Assembly: GCF_900177615.1 (NCBI RefSeq)
Contig: NZ_FXAP01000009.1
Coordinates: 1-64,000 of the forward strand
Direction: 5' to 3'
Source: Plantibacter flavus
Lineage (GTDB): Bacteria; Actinomycetota; Actinomycetes; Actinomycetales; Microbacteriaceae
DNA length: 64,000 nt
The position numbers were made by a program, and so were the translations under genes. The notes below the pieces were generated by a model, which worked only from the letters and a program-made list of their open reading frames with translations, ran no database searches and was not told the origin of the DNA. Positions 51,438-60,266 of this stretch are shown piece by piece (positions within the stretch are counted from its first letter, which is position 1; the number at the start of each line of letters is the position of its first letter).

Positions 51438-52295
51438 TCAGGAGCCCGCCGCCAGGCCTGGCAGGGATTGGGCCCCGATGACGGCGAGGAGTCGGAGTTT
51501 CTCGGAGCTCTCACTGCCGGGTTCTGCGGTGTAGACGAGCAGGCGGTGGGACTGGTCGGGGTCCAGCAGCGTCTGGCAGTGCAGTTCCAGCTCGCCGACC
51601 TCAGGGTGGAGGAACCGCTTGACCTCCGTCGGGCGGAGCCCGACCTCCTGCGCGGCCCACAACTCACGGAAGTCCTCGCTCCGTTCCAGCAGTGCGTTCG
51701 CGAGTCGTTCCGCACGCGATCCGGGACCGCGCATCGTGACGACCTCGCGGAGCCCGGCAGCGTACACGCGCGAGAGCAGCCGGCGATCGGCAGGCGGGTA
51801 GGCCGCGCTCGCCGTCGGATCGGTGAACCACCGGTAGCCCAGGCTCCGGTCGTCGCCGATGAACCGGGAGGCGTCGCCGTTGAGCGCGACGGCCATCGGC
51901 GTCTGGCGAAGCGTCTCGCCGAGTTCGTTGATGATCTCGGCCGGTGTGTCCTGCAAGCGGTCGAGGATCCGCAGCAGACCGGGGCCGACATGGTCGCCGT
52001 GCGCTCCTCGCGCGGGAGGAGTGCGCCCGGCCAGCCGGAAGACGTGGTCCCGTTCGTCGAGGGAGAGGTGCAGGCCCTGCGCGATCGCGGCGATCATCTG
52101 TTCGGACGGTTGCGGCCCCACCCCGCGCTCGAGCCGCGCGTAGTAGTCGGTCGACATGTTGCAGAGCGCCGCGACCTCCTCCCGGCGGAGTCCGTCCGTC
52201 CGTCGCCGCGGACCGCGCGGCAGACCGACGTCCTCAGGCTGGAGCTGGTGCCGACGGTGGCTGAGGAAGGTCGCCAGACCCGGTCGATCGATCAT
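51438..52295 (-). CDS. XRE-type regulator with MmyB-like ligand domain
   Basis: A 285-aa protein. HTH in EEVAALCNMSTDYYARLERGVGPQPSEQMIAAIAQGL (about 38-76), then a C-terminal MmyB-like domain with PMAVALNGDASRFIGDDRSLGYRWFTDP and HPEVGELELHCQTL. MmyB-like domains bind small, often hydrophobic ligands. ATG 52295 has AAAGGAG. Divergent from an SDR, a common regulator/target pair in actinobacteria. Confidence 0.9.
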   Translation of the reverse strand: MIDRPGLATFLSHRRHQLQPEDVGLPRGPRRRTDGLRREEVAALCNMSTDYYARLERGVGPQPSEQMIAAIAQGLHLSLDERDHVFRLAGRTPPARGAHGDHVGPGLLRILDRLQDTPAEIINELGETLRQTPMAVALNGDASRFIGDDRSLGYRWFTDPTASAAYPPADRRLLSRVYAAGLREVVTMRGPGSRAERLANALLERSEDFRELWAAQEVGLRPTEVKRFLHPEVGELELHCQTLLDPDQSHRLLVYTAEPGSESSEKLRLLAVIGAQSLPGLAAGS

Positions 52296-52537
52296 CGCGC
52301 TCCTTTTCCTGTTGCAGTCGGTCGAGTCCCTTTCTATCGTGCGTGGGCGCGGACAGCCACGGCCTGTCGATCCACCCCGAGCGAGGATGACCGCAGTCGA
52401 GTTGTCTCCGAGCCGCAGCAGAGGTATCCACGGACCGACGATCAGTGGATGAACCGGTCCTGGCACCCGCGGTGGGCGAGACCGCAGTCTGGGTCCTACA
52501 CACCACGCTGTGCCACCTCTCAGACGAAGGACCGACC

Positions 52538-53458
52538 ATGCCACGAACACCCGCGTTCACCATCCCCGACCTGACCGGGTCGTTCGCCGTCGTCACCGGC
52601 GCGAGCGACGGCCTCGGTCGGGTCATTGCCACCGACCTTGCCCGGGCGGGCGCCGAGGTCCTCCTGCCCGTGCGCTCAACGACGAAAGGCGAGCACGTCG
52701 CCGACGGTATCCGTGCTGCGGTTCCGGGCGCGGCGGTGTCGGTCCGTCGTCTGGACCTCGCCTCCTTGGAGTCCGTCTCGGCGCTCGTCGACCGACTCAC
52801 GACGGAGGGCCGCACGATCGACCTGCTCGTCAACAACGCCGGCGTGATGACGCCGCCGGAGCGGCAGGAGACGCGGGACGGCTTCGAGCTGCAGTTCGGC
52901 GTCAACCACCTCGGCCACTTCGCGCTGACCCTCGGTCTGCTGCCGCTGCTCAAGGCCGGTGGAGCGCGCGTCACGCATCAGACGAGCATCGCCGCCCGGA
53001 GCGGCTCGATCAACTGGGACGACCTCGACTGGAAGAACAGCTACGACGGGATGCGGGCCTATCAGCAGTCCAAGATCGCCGTGGCCCTGTTCGCGCGCGA
53101 ACTCGATGCCCGCAGCAGAGCCGGCGGCTGGGGTGTCTCCAGCAACCTGTCCCACCCAGGAGTCTCCCCCACCAATCTGTTGGCGGCACAACCGGGCATG
53201 GGTCGGCAGCGGGACACCGGAGCCCGTCGCGTGGTCAGTCTGCTCTCACGCCTGGGCGTTGCGGGCTCGGTGTCGAGTGCCGCTCAGCCCGCGCTCATGG
53301 CTGCGACGGCTTCGACCGCGCGAGGCGACGAGTTCTACGGCCCGGTCAGGACCATCGGTGGCCGACCAGCGCTCCTCCCGGCCCTGTGGCCGCCGATGCG
53401 GAACCTGCACGACGCGCGTCGGCTCTGGGACGAATCCGAGCGGCTCATCGGACGGTGA
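52538..53458 (+). CDS. Short-chain dehydrogenase/reductase
   Basis: A 306-aa [27 protein letters not shown], the [11 protein letters not shown] segment, and YxxxK in YQQSK. Closely related in architecture to the SDR at 47155. ATG 52538 with GAAGGA upstream; the longer frame from 52445 is rejected. Probably the target of the divergent XRE/MmyB regulator. Substrate unknown. Confidence 0.9.
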   Translation: MPRTPAFTIPDLTGSFAVVTGASDGLGRVIATDLARAGAEVLLPVRSTTKGEHVADGIRAAVPGAAVSVRRLDLASLESVSALVDRLTTEGRTIDLLVNNAGVMTPPERQETRDGFELQFGVNHLGHFALTLGLLPLLKAGGARVTHQTSIAARSGSINWDDLDWKNSYDGMRAYQQSKIAVALFARELDARSRAGGWGVSSNLSHPGVSPTNLLAAQPGMGRQRDTGARRVVSLLSRLGVAGSVSSAAQPALMAATASTARGDEFYGPVRTIGGRPALLPALWPPMRNLHDARRLWDESERLIGR

Positions 53459-53579
53459 CGCGGCGGCTGGGCGCTGGTCGGACGGCCGGCGCTCCGAGCA
53501 CGCCCGCCGGAACCCCTGGAGGTCACCGCCACCCCGGGCGACCGGCGGCGTGCTTCGACGTGATTCGCATGGTCGCGCC

Positions 53580-54569
53580 CTACGGGAGCGGAGGCGCCCC
53601 GTCCGCGCCGCACGCGATGCGGAGCATCCGCATCGCTGTCGCGTGGAGGAGTGCTCTGAGGTCTTCAGGCTCGTCGACGATCACCGCATGATCTCCCAGC
53701 CCGGCTATCACCGCTGGAAGCCAGTCGAGGCGTTTGGCTCGGATCGAAAGCCGATGCCAGCCGGGTGCGTCCTCGATCGACTCCACGACGGCCACGATCT
53801 CCGGGAAGTGGGCCCGGATCTGTGGGACGCTCGCCTGGATGCGCAACCGGACGTGCCATCGGTAGTCCGCCCCCGCGAAGCGATCGACGAGTGGAGGGCG
53901 CTCCGCTCGAACAACCGGGCCCGAGACGACGCCGGGCAACGTCCGCGCCGATCGGATGCGGTCGACCCGGAAGGTGCGCTCCTCCGCTCGCTCGACGTCG
54001 AACGCGTCCAGGTACCAACGACCGGCATGGACGAGCAGGTCGAACGGATGCACCGTGCGACGCGAGGGCGTGTCCTCCGCGTCGCGATAGCGCAATTCCA
54101 CGAGGCGTCTCGCTCGGAGCGCGTCCGACACGGTGAGCAGGACTCCCGCGTCGGGCACGTCGTGGCGCGACGGTCTCAGTGCTGCGGCCTGCAGGACCGC
54201 CTCGACTCGTTCCACGGATGCGGCCGGGAGGGAACGCCGGACCTTCGCGAGGGCGATCTGCGCTGCGACGTCCGGGGAGTGCGAGGACGACTGGGCTTCA
54301 CTCAAGCCGAGGAAGACGGCGACCGCTTCCTCGTCAGTGAGCATGATCGGCGACACCCGTCGGCCGACGGCGAGGCGGTACCCACCGTAGCGACCGCGCA
54401 CCGATTCGATCGGGACATCCATGTCTACGAGACGCTGCACGGAGCGGCGCACGGTCCGCTCATCGACGCCCAACCGCTCGGCGAGCTCTGGCACGCTGCG
54501 GATCTCCGCGGACTGCAGCAGCTCGAGCAACTGCAGCGCTCGAGCAGTCGGCGAGCTGGCATGTCCCAT
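53580..54569 (-). CDS. YafY/WYL-domain transcriptional regulator
   Basis: A 329-aa regulator. N-terminal HTH_11 (ALQLLELLQSAEIRSVPELAERLGVDERTVRRSVQRLVDMDVPIESVRGRYGGYRL by position about 11-67), then a WYL domain around 140-230 (LVELRYRD, HPFDLLVHAGRWYLDAFDV) and a C-terminal WCX region. WYL domains sense nucleotides or other ligands. Divergent from a VOC gene with an 8-bp inverted repeat between them. Confidence 0.9.
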   Translation of the reverse strand: MGHASSPTARALQLLELLQSAEIRSVPELAERLGVDERTVRRSVQRLVDMDVPIESVRGRYGGYRLAVGRRVSPIMLTDEEAVAVFLGLSEAQSSSHSPDVAAQIALAKVRRSLPAASVERVEAVLQAAALRPSRHDVPDAGVLLTVSDALRARRLVELRYRDAEDTPSRRTVHPFDLLVHAGRWYLDAFDVERAEERTFRVDRIRSARTLPGVVSGPVVRAERPPLVDRFAGADYRWHVRLRIQASVPQIRAHFPEIVAVVESIEDAPGWHRLSIRAKRLDWLPAVIAGLGDHAVIVDEPEDLRALLHATAMRMLRIACGADGAPPLP

Positions 54570-54577
54570 CTCCTGAG

Positions 54578-54604
54578 AATACCGGGCGTAAACAGTCCGG
54601 TATT
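54578..54604. promoter_or_regulatory. AATACCGG/CCGGTATT inverted repeat, putative WYL operator
   Basis: Two perfect 8-bp arms with an 11-nt spacer, just before the WYL start (54569) and about 60 bp before the VOC start (54666). The symmetric position suits autoregulation and control of the VOC gene. Confidence 0.65.
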
Positions 54605-54665
54605 GGCTCTATCGTCGTCACCGCCCCGCACCTGTGGGGAAACACCACCAGCCAAGGAGACACGC

Positions 54666-55064
54666 ATGCAACTCGCAGCCACCCGGATCATCACTGACGA
54701 CGTCGACACCCTGGTCACGTTCTACGAGCGGGTCACCGGTGTGACCGCGGCACGATTGCACCCACTGTTCGCCGAGGTGCGCACCGACACCGGCACGCTC
54801 GCCATCGCCAGTTCAGCGACCATCCCACTGTTGGGCGAGGACGCCGCAGCGCCGCATGCCAACCGATCCGTCATCCTCGATCTGCTCGTCGATGACGTCG
54901 ACGCGATCTACGCGACGCTCCAGGGCGTCGTGGAGACGTTCGTGAACGAGCCGACGACCATGCCGTGGGGCAACCGGTCGCTGCTGTTCCGCGACCCCGA
55001 CGGCAACCTCGTCAACGTCTTCACCCCGACCACCGCTGACGCGAGCAAGCGGGTCGCATTGTGA
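54666..55064 (+). CDS. VOC-family (glyoxalase-like) protein
   Basis: A 132-aa VOC-fold protein: LAATRIITDDVDTLVTFYERVTGVTAARLHP at the start, NRSVILDLLVDDVDAIYATL and PWGNRSLLFRDPDGNLVNVFTP at the end by position. Acts on or binds small molecules, often in resistance. ATG 54666 with AAGGAG. Probable target of the WYL regulator. Confidence 0.88.
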   Translation: MQLAATRIITDDVDTLVTFYERVTGVTAARLHPLFAEVRTDTGTLAIASSATIPLLGEDAAAPHANRSVILDLLVDDVDAIYATLQGVVETFVNEPTTMPWGNRSLLFRDPDGNLVNVFTPTTADASKRVAL

Positions 55065-55079
55065 ACCTGGACGTGCGGC

Positions 55080-55709
55080 CTACGCCGGGATGACGCTCGG
55101 GATGAGTCGCGGCGCTGGAGGGAGCGGTCCGTGCCGGTCGGACGCACGCAGTCCGTCGATCACGAGTGCGGCGTAGCGTCGCGCAGCTCGGACGCGCTCC
55201 GTCTCCGTCGTACTCGAGAGTCCGCGAGCCGCGAGCAGGACCACGAGGAAGTCGTCGAGGACGAAGTCCGCGCGCAGCGCGCCGACGTCGATGGCACGAC
55301 GAGCGACGGCGGTGATCGCCCGCACGGCCTGTTCACGCTGGGTCCGGAAGTCGACGGCATCGGGGTAGGCGGCGAGGAACGCGTCCGTGAACCCCTGGTT
55401 CCGAGCGTTGAGGACCAAAACCTCCTCGATGATGCTGCGGAATCCACGCCAGGGGTCGACGTCCGCGAGCGCGTCGACCACGATCGAGCGGCAGTCGTCG
55501 AGCTCGTTCACGAATGCAGCTCTGACGAGATCGGCTTTGGTCGGGAACCGTCGGTACAGGGTGGCCGGCCCGACACCGGCTCGGCGGGCGATCTCTCGCA
55601 TCGTCACGTGGAGACCGTCGGTCCCGAACAGTTCACGGGCTGCCGCGAGGACGCGGTCGCGGTTCTCCTGCGCGTCGGAACGCAGGTTCTGAGGCAGTGT
55701 CGCGGACAT
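55080..55709 (-). CDS. TetR-family transcriptional regulator
   Basis: A 209-aa TetR protein. HTH TMREIARRAGVGPATLYRRFPTKADLV near residues 35-62, followed by a helical ligand-binding domain. ATG 55709, or an ATG at 55727 adding six residues. It is divergent from an MDR oxidoreductase that it probably controls. The space between holds no clear palindrome that I can assign. Confidence 0.88.
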   Translation of the reverse strand: MSATLPQNLRSDAQENRDRVLAAARELFGTDGLHVTMREIARRAGVGPATLYRRFPTKADLVRAAFVNELDDCRSIVVDALADVDPWRGFRSIIEEVLVLNARNQGFTDAFLAAYPDAVDFRTQREQAVRAITAVARRAIDVGALRADFVLDDFLVVLLAARGLSSTTETERVRAARRYAALVIDGLRASDRHGPLPPAPRLIPSVIPA

Positions 55710-55795
55710 GTGTCTCACATTACTCAAGTGGACGGGTGCGTCCGTTACGTTGCGGGAGGCGGGTCAGATCCCTCGTCGCGAAACGGAGTGCACCC

Positions 55796-56758
55796 ATGCG
55801 CGCAGTGATCATCCGGACCTTCGGCGACCCGAGTGGGATGGAGGTGACGGACCTGCCCGTCCCCACGCCCGGGGCCGGTTGTGTCCTCGTTCGAACGGAG
55901 GCCGTCGGGGTCGGCGGGGTCGACGTCGTGATCCGCCGGGGCGGGATCGCCGAAGCCGCCCGGGACTCGGGGATGATCCCGGGGAGTGAAGCCGCAGGCG
56001 TCATCACCGCGACCGGGCCCGACGTCGACCCCGCGTGGGTCGGTCGACGGGTCTGGGCGTTCACGGGGACCTCGGGCGCGTACGCCGAGTACGTGATCGC
56101 GCGCGCCGACGAGATCGTCGATTTGCCGTCCGACCTGACGTCCGTCCAGGCGGTGACGCTGGGCAGCGCTTTCCCGGTCGCGCACTTCGCGCTCGAACGC
56201 GCTCGCCTGGCCGAGGGCGAATCCGTCCTCGTGCGCGGGGCCGCCGGGAGTATCGGCCTGGCCGGCGTCGAGCTCGCCGCTCGTGCCGGCGCCGGCGTCA
56301 TCGCCGTCACCACCTCATCTTCCGAACGCGGGGAACGTCTGCGGGCGTTCGGTGCAGCCCACGTGCTCGACCGCTCCGGCGCAGGCGATGCGGACGCCCC
56401 GGCGAAGTTCGACGTCATCCTCGACGTCGTCGGCGGTCCCGATCTCCCCCGGTTCATCGAGCGGCTCTCGCCGAACGGCCGCCTGATCGCCGTGGGCGTG
56501 GTGGGCGGGTTCCCGCCCGCCGACTTCGGCACGGCTCTCCTGGCCGGCTTCCGCCGATCGATCACCTTCGGAACCCTGAGCCTCGACACCGTGCCGCGCG
56601 CGGAACTCGCGAGGGTGCGAACCGAGGTGTTCGACGACGCCGTCCGAGGCACGCTCTCACCGGTGGTCCACGACACCCTGCCGCTGAGCGACGCAGCCGA
56701 GGCGCACCGTCTCATGGACGCCGGGGACGTCTTCGGGCGCATCGTGCTCGTCCCCTGA
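55796..56758 (+). CDS. Quinone-oxidoreductase-like MDR (zinc-free NADPH dehydrogenase)
   Basis: A 320-aa medium-chain reductase: PGSEAAGVITATG near 61-73, Rossmann RGAAGSIGLAGVELAARAGAGVIAVTTSS and VILDVVGGPDLPRFIERLSPNGRLIAVG. It lacks the zinc-binding Cys/His of alcohol dehydrogenases, as in QOR. Reduces quinones or enones with NADPH. ATG 55796; TetR gene divergent. Confidence 0.88.
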   Translation: MRAVIIRTFGDPSGMEVTDLPVPTPGAGCVLVRTEAVGVGGVDVVIRRGGIAEAARDSGMIPGSEAAGVITATGPDVDPAWVGRRVWAFTGTSGAYAEYVIARADEIVDLPSDLTSVQAVTLGSAFPVAHFALERARLAEGESVLVRGAAGSIGLAGVELAARAGAGVIAVTTSSSERGERLRAFGAAHVLDRSGAGDADAPAKFDVILDVVGGPDLPRFIERLSPNGRLIAVGVVGGFPPADFGTALLAGFRRSITFGTLSLDTVPRAELARVRTEVFDDAVRGTLSPVVHDTLPLSDAAEAHRLMDAGDVFGRIVLVP

Positions 56759-56792
56759 GTCGGCTGACGAGGCAGGCACAGATCCGCCACCA

Positions 56793-57158
56793 CTACAGCC
56801 AGATCGTCGCCAGCCAGATCTCGACGGCGGCGAGCACCAGCAGGGCGACGTTCAGCCCGAGCACCCGGATCTCGCCGCGACGCAGGTGCAGGGTGATGCC
56901 ACCGATCTGCACCAGGACCAGCCCGACCGCCGCAGCGACGGTCAACCAGGTGAGGACGCCCACGAGCGGGGGCAGGATGAGGCCGATCACGCCCAGCACT
57001 TCGAGCAGTCCGATCACTCGAACCGCCGAGAGCGGCATGCCGTCGACCCACGCCATCATCGGGCGGAGCTGCTCTGCAGAGCGGACGAGCTTCATGCCGC
57101 CCGAGTACAGGTACAGGACCGCGAGCAGTCCTGCGACGATCCAGTAGGCGATGACCAT
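56793..57158 (-). CDS. DoxX-family membrane protein
   Basis: A 121-aa protein with four membrane segments, typical of DoxX: IVAGLLAVLYLYSGGMKLVRS, VIGLLEVLGVIGLILPPL, LTVAAAVGLVLVQIGGI, and LGLNVALLVLAAVEIWLA. ATG 57158 has GGAGG six bases upstream. Divergent from an HxlR regulator with a good inverted repeat between them, so likely its target. Confidence 0.88.
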   Translation of the reverse strand: MVIAYWIVAGLLAVLYLYSGGMKLVRSAEQLRPMMAWVDGMPLSAVRVIGLLEVLGVIGLILPPLVGVLTWLTVAAAVGLVLVQIGGITLHLRRGEIRVLGLNVALLVLAAVEIWLATIWL

Positions 57159-57189
57159 GTGCAACCTCCGAGTGCGTGTGTGCGTTGAC

Positions 57190-57206
57190 GGTTACGATGG
57201 GTAACC
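57190..57206. promoter_or_regulatory. GGTTAC/GTAACC inverted repeat, putative HxlR operator
   Basis: Perfect 6-bp arms with a 5-nt spacer, 32 bp before the DoxX start and within the 5' part of the HxlR reading frame if its earliest ATG (57197) were used. This supports a later HxlR start (57278) and shared control. Confidence 0.6.
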
Positions 57207-57277
57207 AACGCAAGTGTGGACCGGATCGGACCGGCGTACAAAAGGCACACGCGTGTGACCGAGCCGCGAGGGGTGCC

Positions 57278-57652
57278 GTGTTCCGCTATCAGAGGCTGTG
57301 TTCCGTCAGGGGCGACCAGGGCAAAGCCATCCGCTCACTCCTCGACCGCATCGCCGACAAGTGGGCGCTCCTCATCATCGCGACGCTCCATGACGGCCCG
57401 TTCCGGTTCACCGAGCTCGAGCAGCGCATCCCGGGCATCTCCCGACGCATGCTCACCCTCACCCTCAGGAACCTGGAGCGCGACGGGCTCGTCACCCGCA
57501 CCACCTTCGCCGAAGTGCCACCGCGGGTCGAGTACGAGCTGACGGACCTCGCACAGTCGCTCATCGCTCATGCGGTGGCACTCGCCGAGTGGGCCGGAGA
57601 GCACGTCCCCGTGATCGAAGCGAGTCGAACAGCATACGACGAGCGGTTCTGA
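57278..57652 (+). CDS. HxlR-family regulator
   Basis: A 124-aa HxlR-type winged helix from GTG 57278: a Cys in LCSVRGDQGKAIRSLLDRIADKWALLIIATL, FTELEQRIPGISRRMLTLTLRNLERDGLVTR and ELTDLAQSL. GAGGGG lies four bases before the GTG. An ATG at 57197 would add 27 residues without family similarity and overlap an inverted repeat, so I prefer the GTG. HxlR proteins respond to electrophiles or redox stress. Probable regulator of the DoxX gene and itself. Confidence 0.78.
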   Translation: MFRYQRLCSVRGDQGKAIRSLLDRIADKWALLIIATLHDGPFRFTELEQRIPGISRRMLTLTLRNLERDGLVTRTTFAEVPPRVEYELTDLAQSLIAHAVALAEWAGEHVPVIEASRTAYDERF

Positions 57653-57680
57653 CCGGTGAGCCATGCTGCGAACAACGAAA

Positions 57681-57712
57681 AAGTCCCGGAAACCAGATGG
57701 TTTCCGGGACTT
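57681..57712 (-). terminator. Intrinsic terminator of tRNA-Pro (and HxlR)
   Basis: AAGTCCCGGAAACC pairs perfectly with GGTTTCCGGGACTT around a 4-nt loop (14-bp stem). Read on the minus strand it ends in TTTTT, so it is a classic terminator for the tRNA. It could also stop the convergent HxlR gene. Confidence 0.9.
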
Positions 57713-57717
57713 CATGG

Positions 57718-57791
<74 letters not shown>

Positions 57792-58012
57792 ATGCCATCT
57801 CCGCTGGCGGAGAAGACAACTCGAACAGTCTAGCGGATTCCGAGAGCGCTCCGTGACACGGCCCCGGCGACCACAGCGCGGTCCAGACAAGCCGCACTCG
57901 TCGGGCGGGAGGTCTCCCCTGCCCGCCCCCGCGTGGGGCACGCTACCGTGACTCGTCCGCACCCGCGCGACAGGACGAACCGACCGATCCGGTCACCCGA
58001 CGAAGGACCACC

Positions 58013-58213
58013 ATGCGCTACAGCCACTACTGGAAAGAGGTCCGCGTCGCGGCACTCACCGCCCTGCCGGTCGCGATCGTCTCCGGCATCGTTCAGGTCA
58101 GCCGGAACACGCCGATCGACGACGCCATCATCGGCGGCGCCATCACCTTCGTCGCACTGTCGCTACTCATCCCCGTCGTGCGTCACTGGCTGCACCCCGA
58201 GTCCCGCGGCTGA
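58013..58213 (+). CDS. Small membrane protein
   Basis: A 66-aa protein: a basic N-terminus (MRYSHYWKEVR), then two hydrophobic segments at about 12-28 and 38-57. ATG 58013 preceded by GAAGGA. Function unknown. The region 57792-58012 before it holds no gene that I can see. Confidence 0.6.
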   Translation: MRYSHYWKEVRVAALTALPVAIVSGIVQVSRNTPIDDAIIGGAITFVALSLLIPVVRHWLHPESRG

Positions 58214-58218
58214 CCACT

Positions 58219-58263
58219 GCGGCACGCCGAAGTCCTCACGGCACCCCTTGCACGACGTGCCGC
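58219..58263. terminator. Long-loop inverted repeat between convergent genes
   Basis: GCGGCACG and CGTGCCGC are complements 29 nt apart; a GGCACGTGCC palindrome follows at 58271-58280. The region separates the small membrane protein from the convergent acyl-CoA ligase and may act as a weak terminator. Confidence 0.3.
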
Positions 58264-58292
58264 GAGGACCGGCACGTGCCCGGACGTAGGCG

Positions 58293-60074
58293 CTACTCGG
58301 CCTTGCGATCCGCGACGAGCTGGTCGCGCACCTTGCGCCGCAGCACCTTGCCGATGAGCGACGTCGGCAGCTCGTCGAGCTGCACGACCCGCTTGGGCAC
58401 CTTGTACGCCGTGAGGCGGGTCCGGCAGTAGTCGCGCAGCGAGCCGGCGTCGAACACCGTCCCGGCACGCATGACGACCGCGGCCGTCACGTCCTCGCCA
58501 CCGGAATCGCGTGGCAGGCCGACCACGGCGGCCGACTCGACGTCCGGGTGCGACAGGAGCGTCTCCTCCACCTCGGACGGGCTCACGTTGAACCCACCGG
58601 TGATGATGAGTTCCTTCACCCGGTCGATGACCGTCACGAAGCCGTCAACCGACACCGTCACGATGTCACCGGTCCGCAACCAGCCGCCCTCGAGCAACGC
58701 CTCGCGCGACTCGTCCGGACGACCCCAGTACCCCTGGAAGACCTGCGGACCACGAAGCAGCAGCTCGCCAGACTCCCCCGCCGCACGATCGACCGTCGGG
58801 TTCTCGGGATCGACGACGCGGATCTCGGTGCTCGGGAACGGCACACCCACGGTGCCCGGCCGACGCGACGGACCGATCGGGTTGCCGAGCGCCACCGGCG
58901 ACGATTCCGTCATCCCGTAGCCCTCGACGAGCAGACCGCCGGTCGCCTCCTCCCACCGTGTGACCGTCGACACCGGGAGGCTCATCGCCCCGGAGATCGC
59001 GAAGCGGACACTCGTCAGGTCGACGCCCTTGCGGCTCGAGGCACGCGATAGCGCGTCGTAGATGGGCGGCACTGCGGGCAGGAACGTCGGCGGCGACTTC
59101 TTCGCCGCCGTGAGCACCAGCTCCAGGTCGAACTTCGGGAACAGCACGAGCCGTGCCCCGATGCTCATGGCGAACGTGAGGCACAGCGTCATGCCGTACG
59201 CGTGGAACAGCGGCAGGACTCCGTAGAAGACCTCGCCGCCTTCGCTCAGTCCCGGCACCCAGGCGCGTCCCTGCTCAGCGTTCGCCCGCAGGTTGCGGTG
59301 CGTCAGGATGGCACCCTTCGGTGCCCCGGTCGTCCCGCTCGTGTACTGCAGGAGCGCGGTGTCGTCGAGCGTCGGACGCACGACCCGCTTCGACAGCTTC
59401 CGTCCGCCGATCAGCCGCTCCCACGGGAGCACGTGCTTCGCCGACGGGGTCGCGGTCATCGCCGCACGCGACTCACGCGCACGCTTCACCGGCAGCCGGA
59501 GCGCCAGACGCTTCGACAACGGCAGGGCCTGAGTGATGTCGACGGACACGATCCGGCCGCGCATCACGTCGGCCGGGAGGGCGGCCACCAGGTCGTAGAC
59601 CTTGTCCCACACGATCGCGACGTGCGCGCCGTGGTCCTCGAACTGATGCCGCAGCTCGCGAGCCGTGTAGAGCGGGTTGTGCTCGATGACCGTCGCGCCG
59701 AGCCGGAGCGCCGCATAGAACGCGACGACGTGCTGCGGGCAGTTCGGCAGCACGAGCGCCACGCGGTCGCCCGGCTTCACGCCGAGCTTGCGGAGCCCCT
59801 CGGCCGCGCGCGCGACTTGTTCGCCGAGCTCGCTGTAGCTCGTCTCTGCACCGAAGAACTCCAGGGCGATGCGATCACCGAAGCGCTTCACCGAGGTGTC
59901 GAGCAGGTCGACGAGCGTCTCGGTGACCTCGTCGATGTCGGCGGGCACGCCACTGGCATAGGAGGACAGCCAGGGCCGCTCGGCCAGACGCTGACGCTGT
60001 GCCTCGCCGGCCTCGGTCGGCTCCGACGACTGCTCGCCCTCACGCTGCTCGGCTGTGTTTCCTCGATGGTCCAC
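58293..60074 (-). CDS. Long-chain fatty acid-CoA ligase (AMP-binding)
   Basis: A 593-aa acyl-adenylate ligase. YTSGTTGAPKG (244-254) is the P-loop, with VEGYGMTESSP, LRTGDI and VIDRVKELIITGGFNVSPSEVE and the C-terminal Lys in LIGKVLRRKVRD. GTG 60074 has GGAGG six bases upstream; the longer frame is low-complexity. Makes fatty acyl-CoA for lipid or beta-oxidation. Gap of 192 bp to the upstream gene contains no clear feature. Confidence 0.9.
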   Translation of the reverse strand: MDHRGNTAEQREGEQSSEPTEAGEAQRQRLAERPWLSSYASGVPADIDEVTETLVDLLDTSVKRFGDRIALEFFGAETSYSELGEQVARAAEGLRKLGVKPGDRVALVLPNCPQHVVAFYAALRLGATVIEHNPLYTARELRHQFEDHGAHVAIVWDKVYDLVAALPADVMRGRIVSVDITQALPLSKRLALRLPVKRARESRAAMTATPSAKHVLPWERLIGGRKLSKRVVRPTLDDTALLQYTSGTTGAPKGAILTHRNLRANAEQGRAWVPGLSEGGEVFYGVLPLFHAYGMTLCLTFAMSIGARLVLFPKFDLELVLTAAKKSPPTFLPAVPPIYDALSRASSRKGVDLTSVRFAISGAMSLPVSTVTRWEEATGGLLVEGYGMTESSPVALGNPIGPSRRPGTVGVPFPSTEIRVVDPENPTVDRAAGESGELLLRGPQVFQGYWGRPDESREALLEGGWLRTGDIVTVSVDGFVTVIDRVKELIITGGFNVSPSEVEETLLSHPDVESAAVVGLPRDSGGEDVTAAVVMRAGTVFDAGSLRDYCRTRLTAYKVPKRVVQLDELPTSLIGKVLRRKVRDQLVADRKAE

Positions 60075-60266
60075 GACGATCCTCCAGATGACACCGTGCG
60101 CACCGCACGCATGCCTCCACCCTAGGCGGGCGCGTATGCCCGACCGGGGATGCGACCGGACCGCTTGACAAGCTCCAAACCGACACCGGCGAATCGCGCG
60201 AACAACCGTGGAACAACGCCAGAAGCCGGCCACCCGAAGGCGACCGGCTCCCGATGATCCAGCGAC

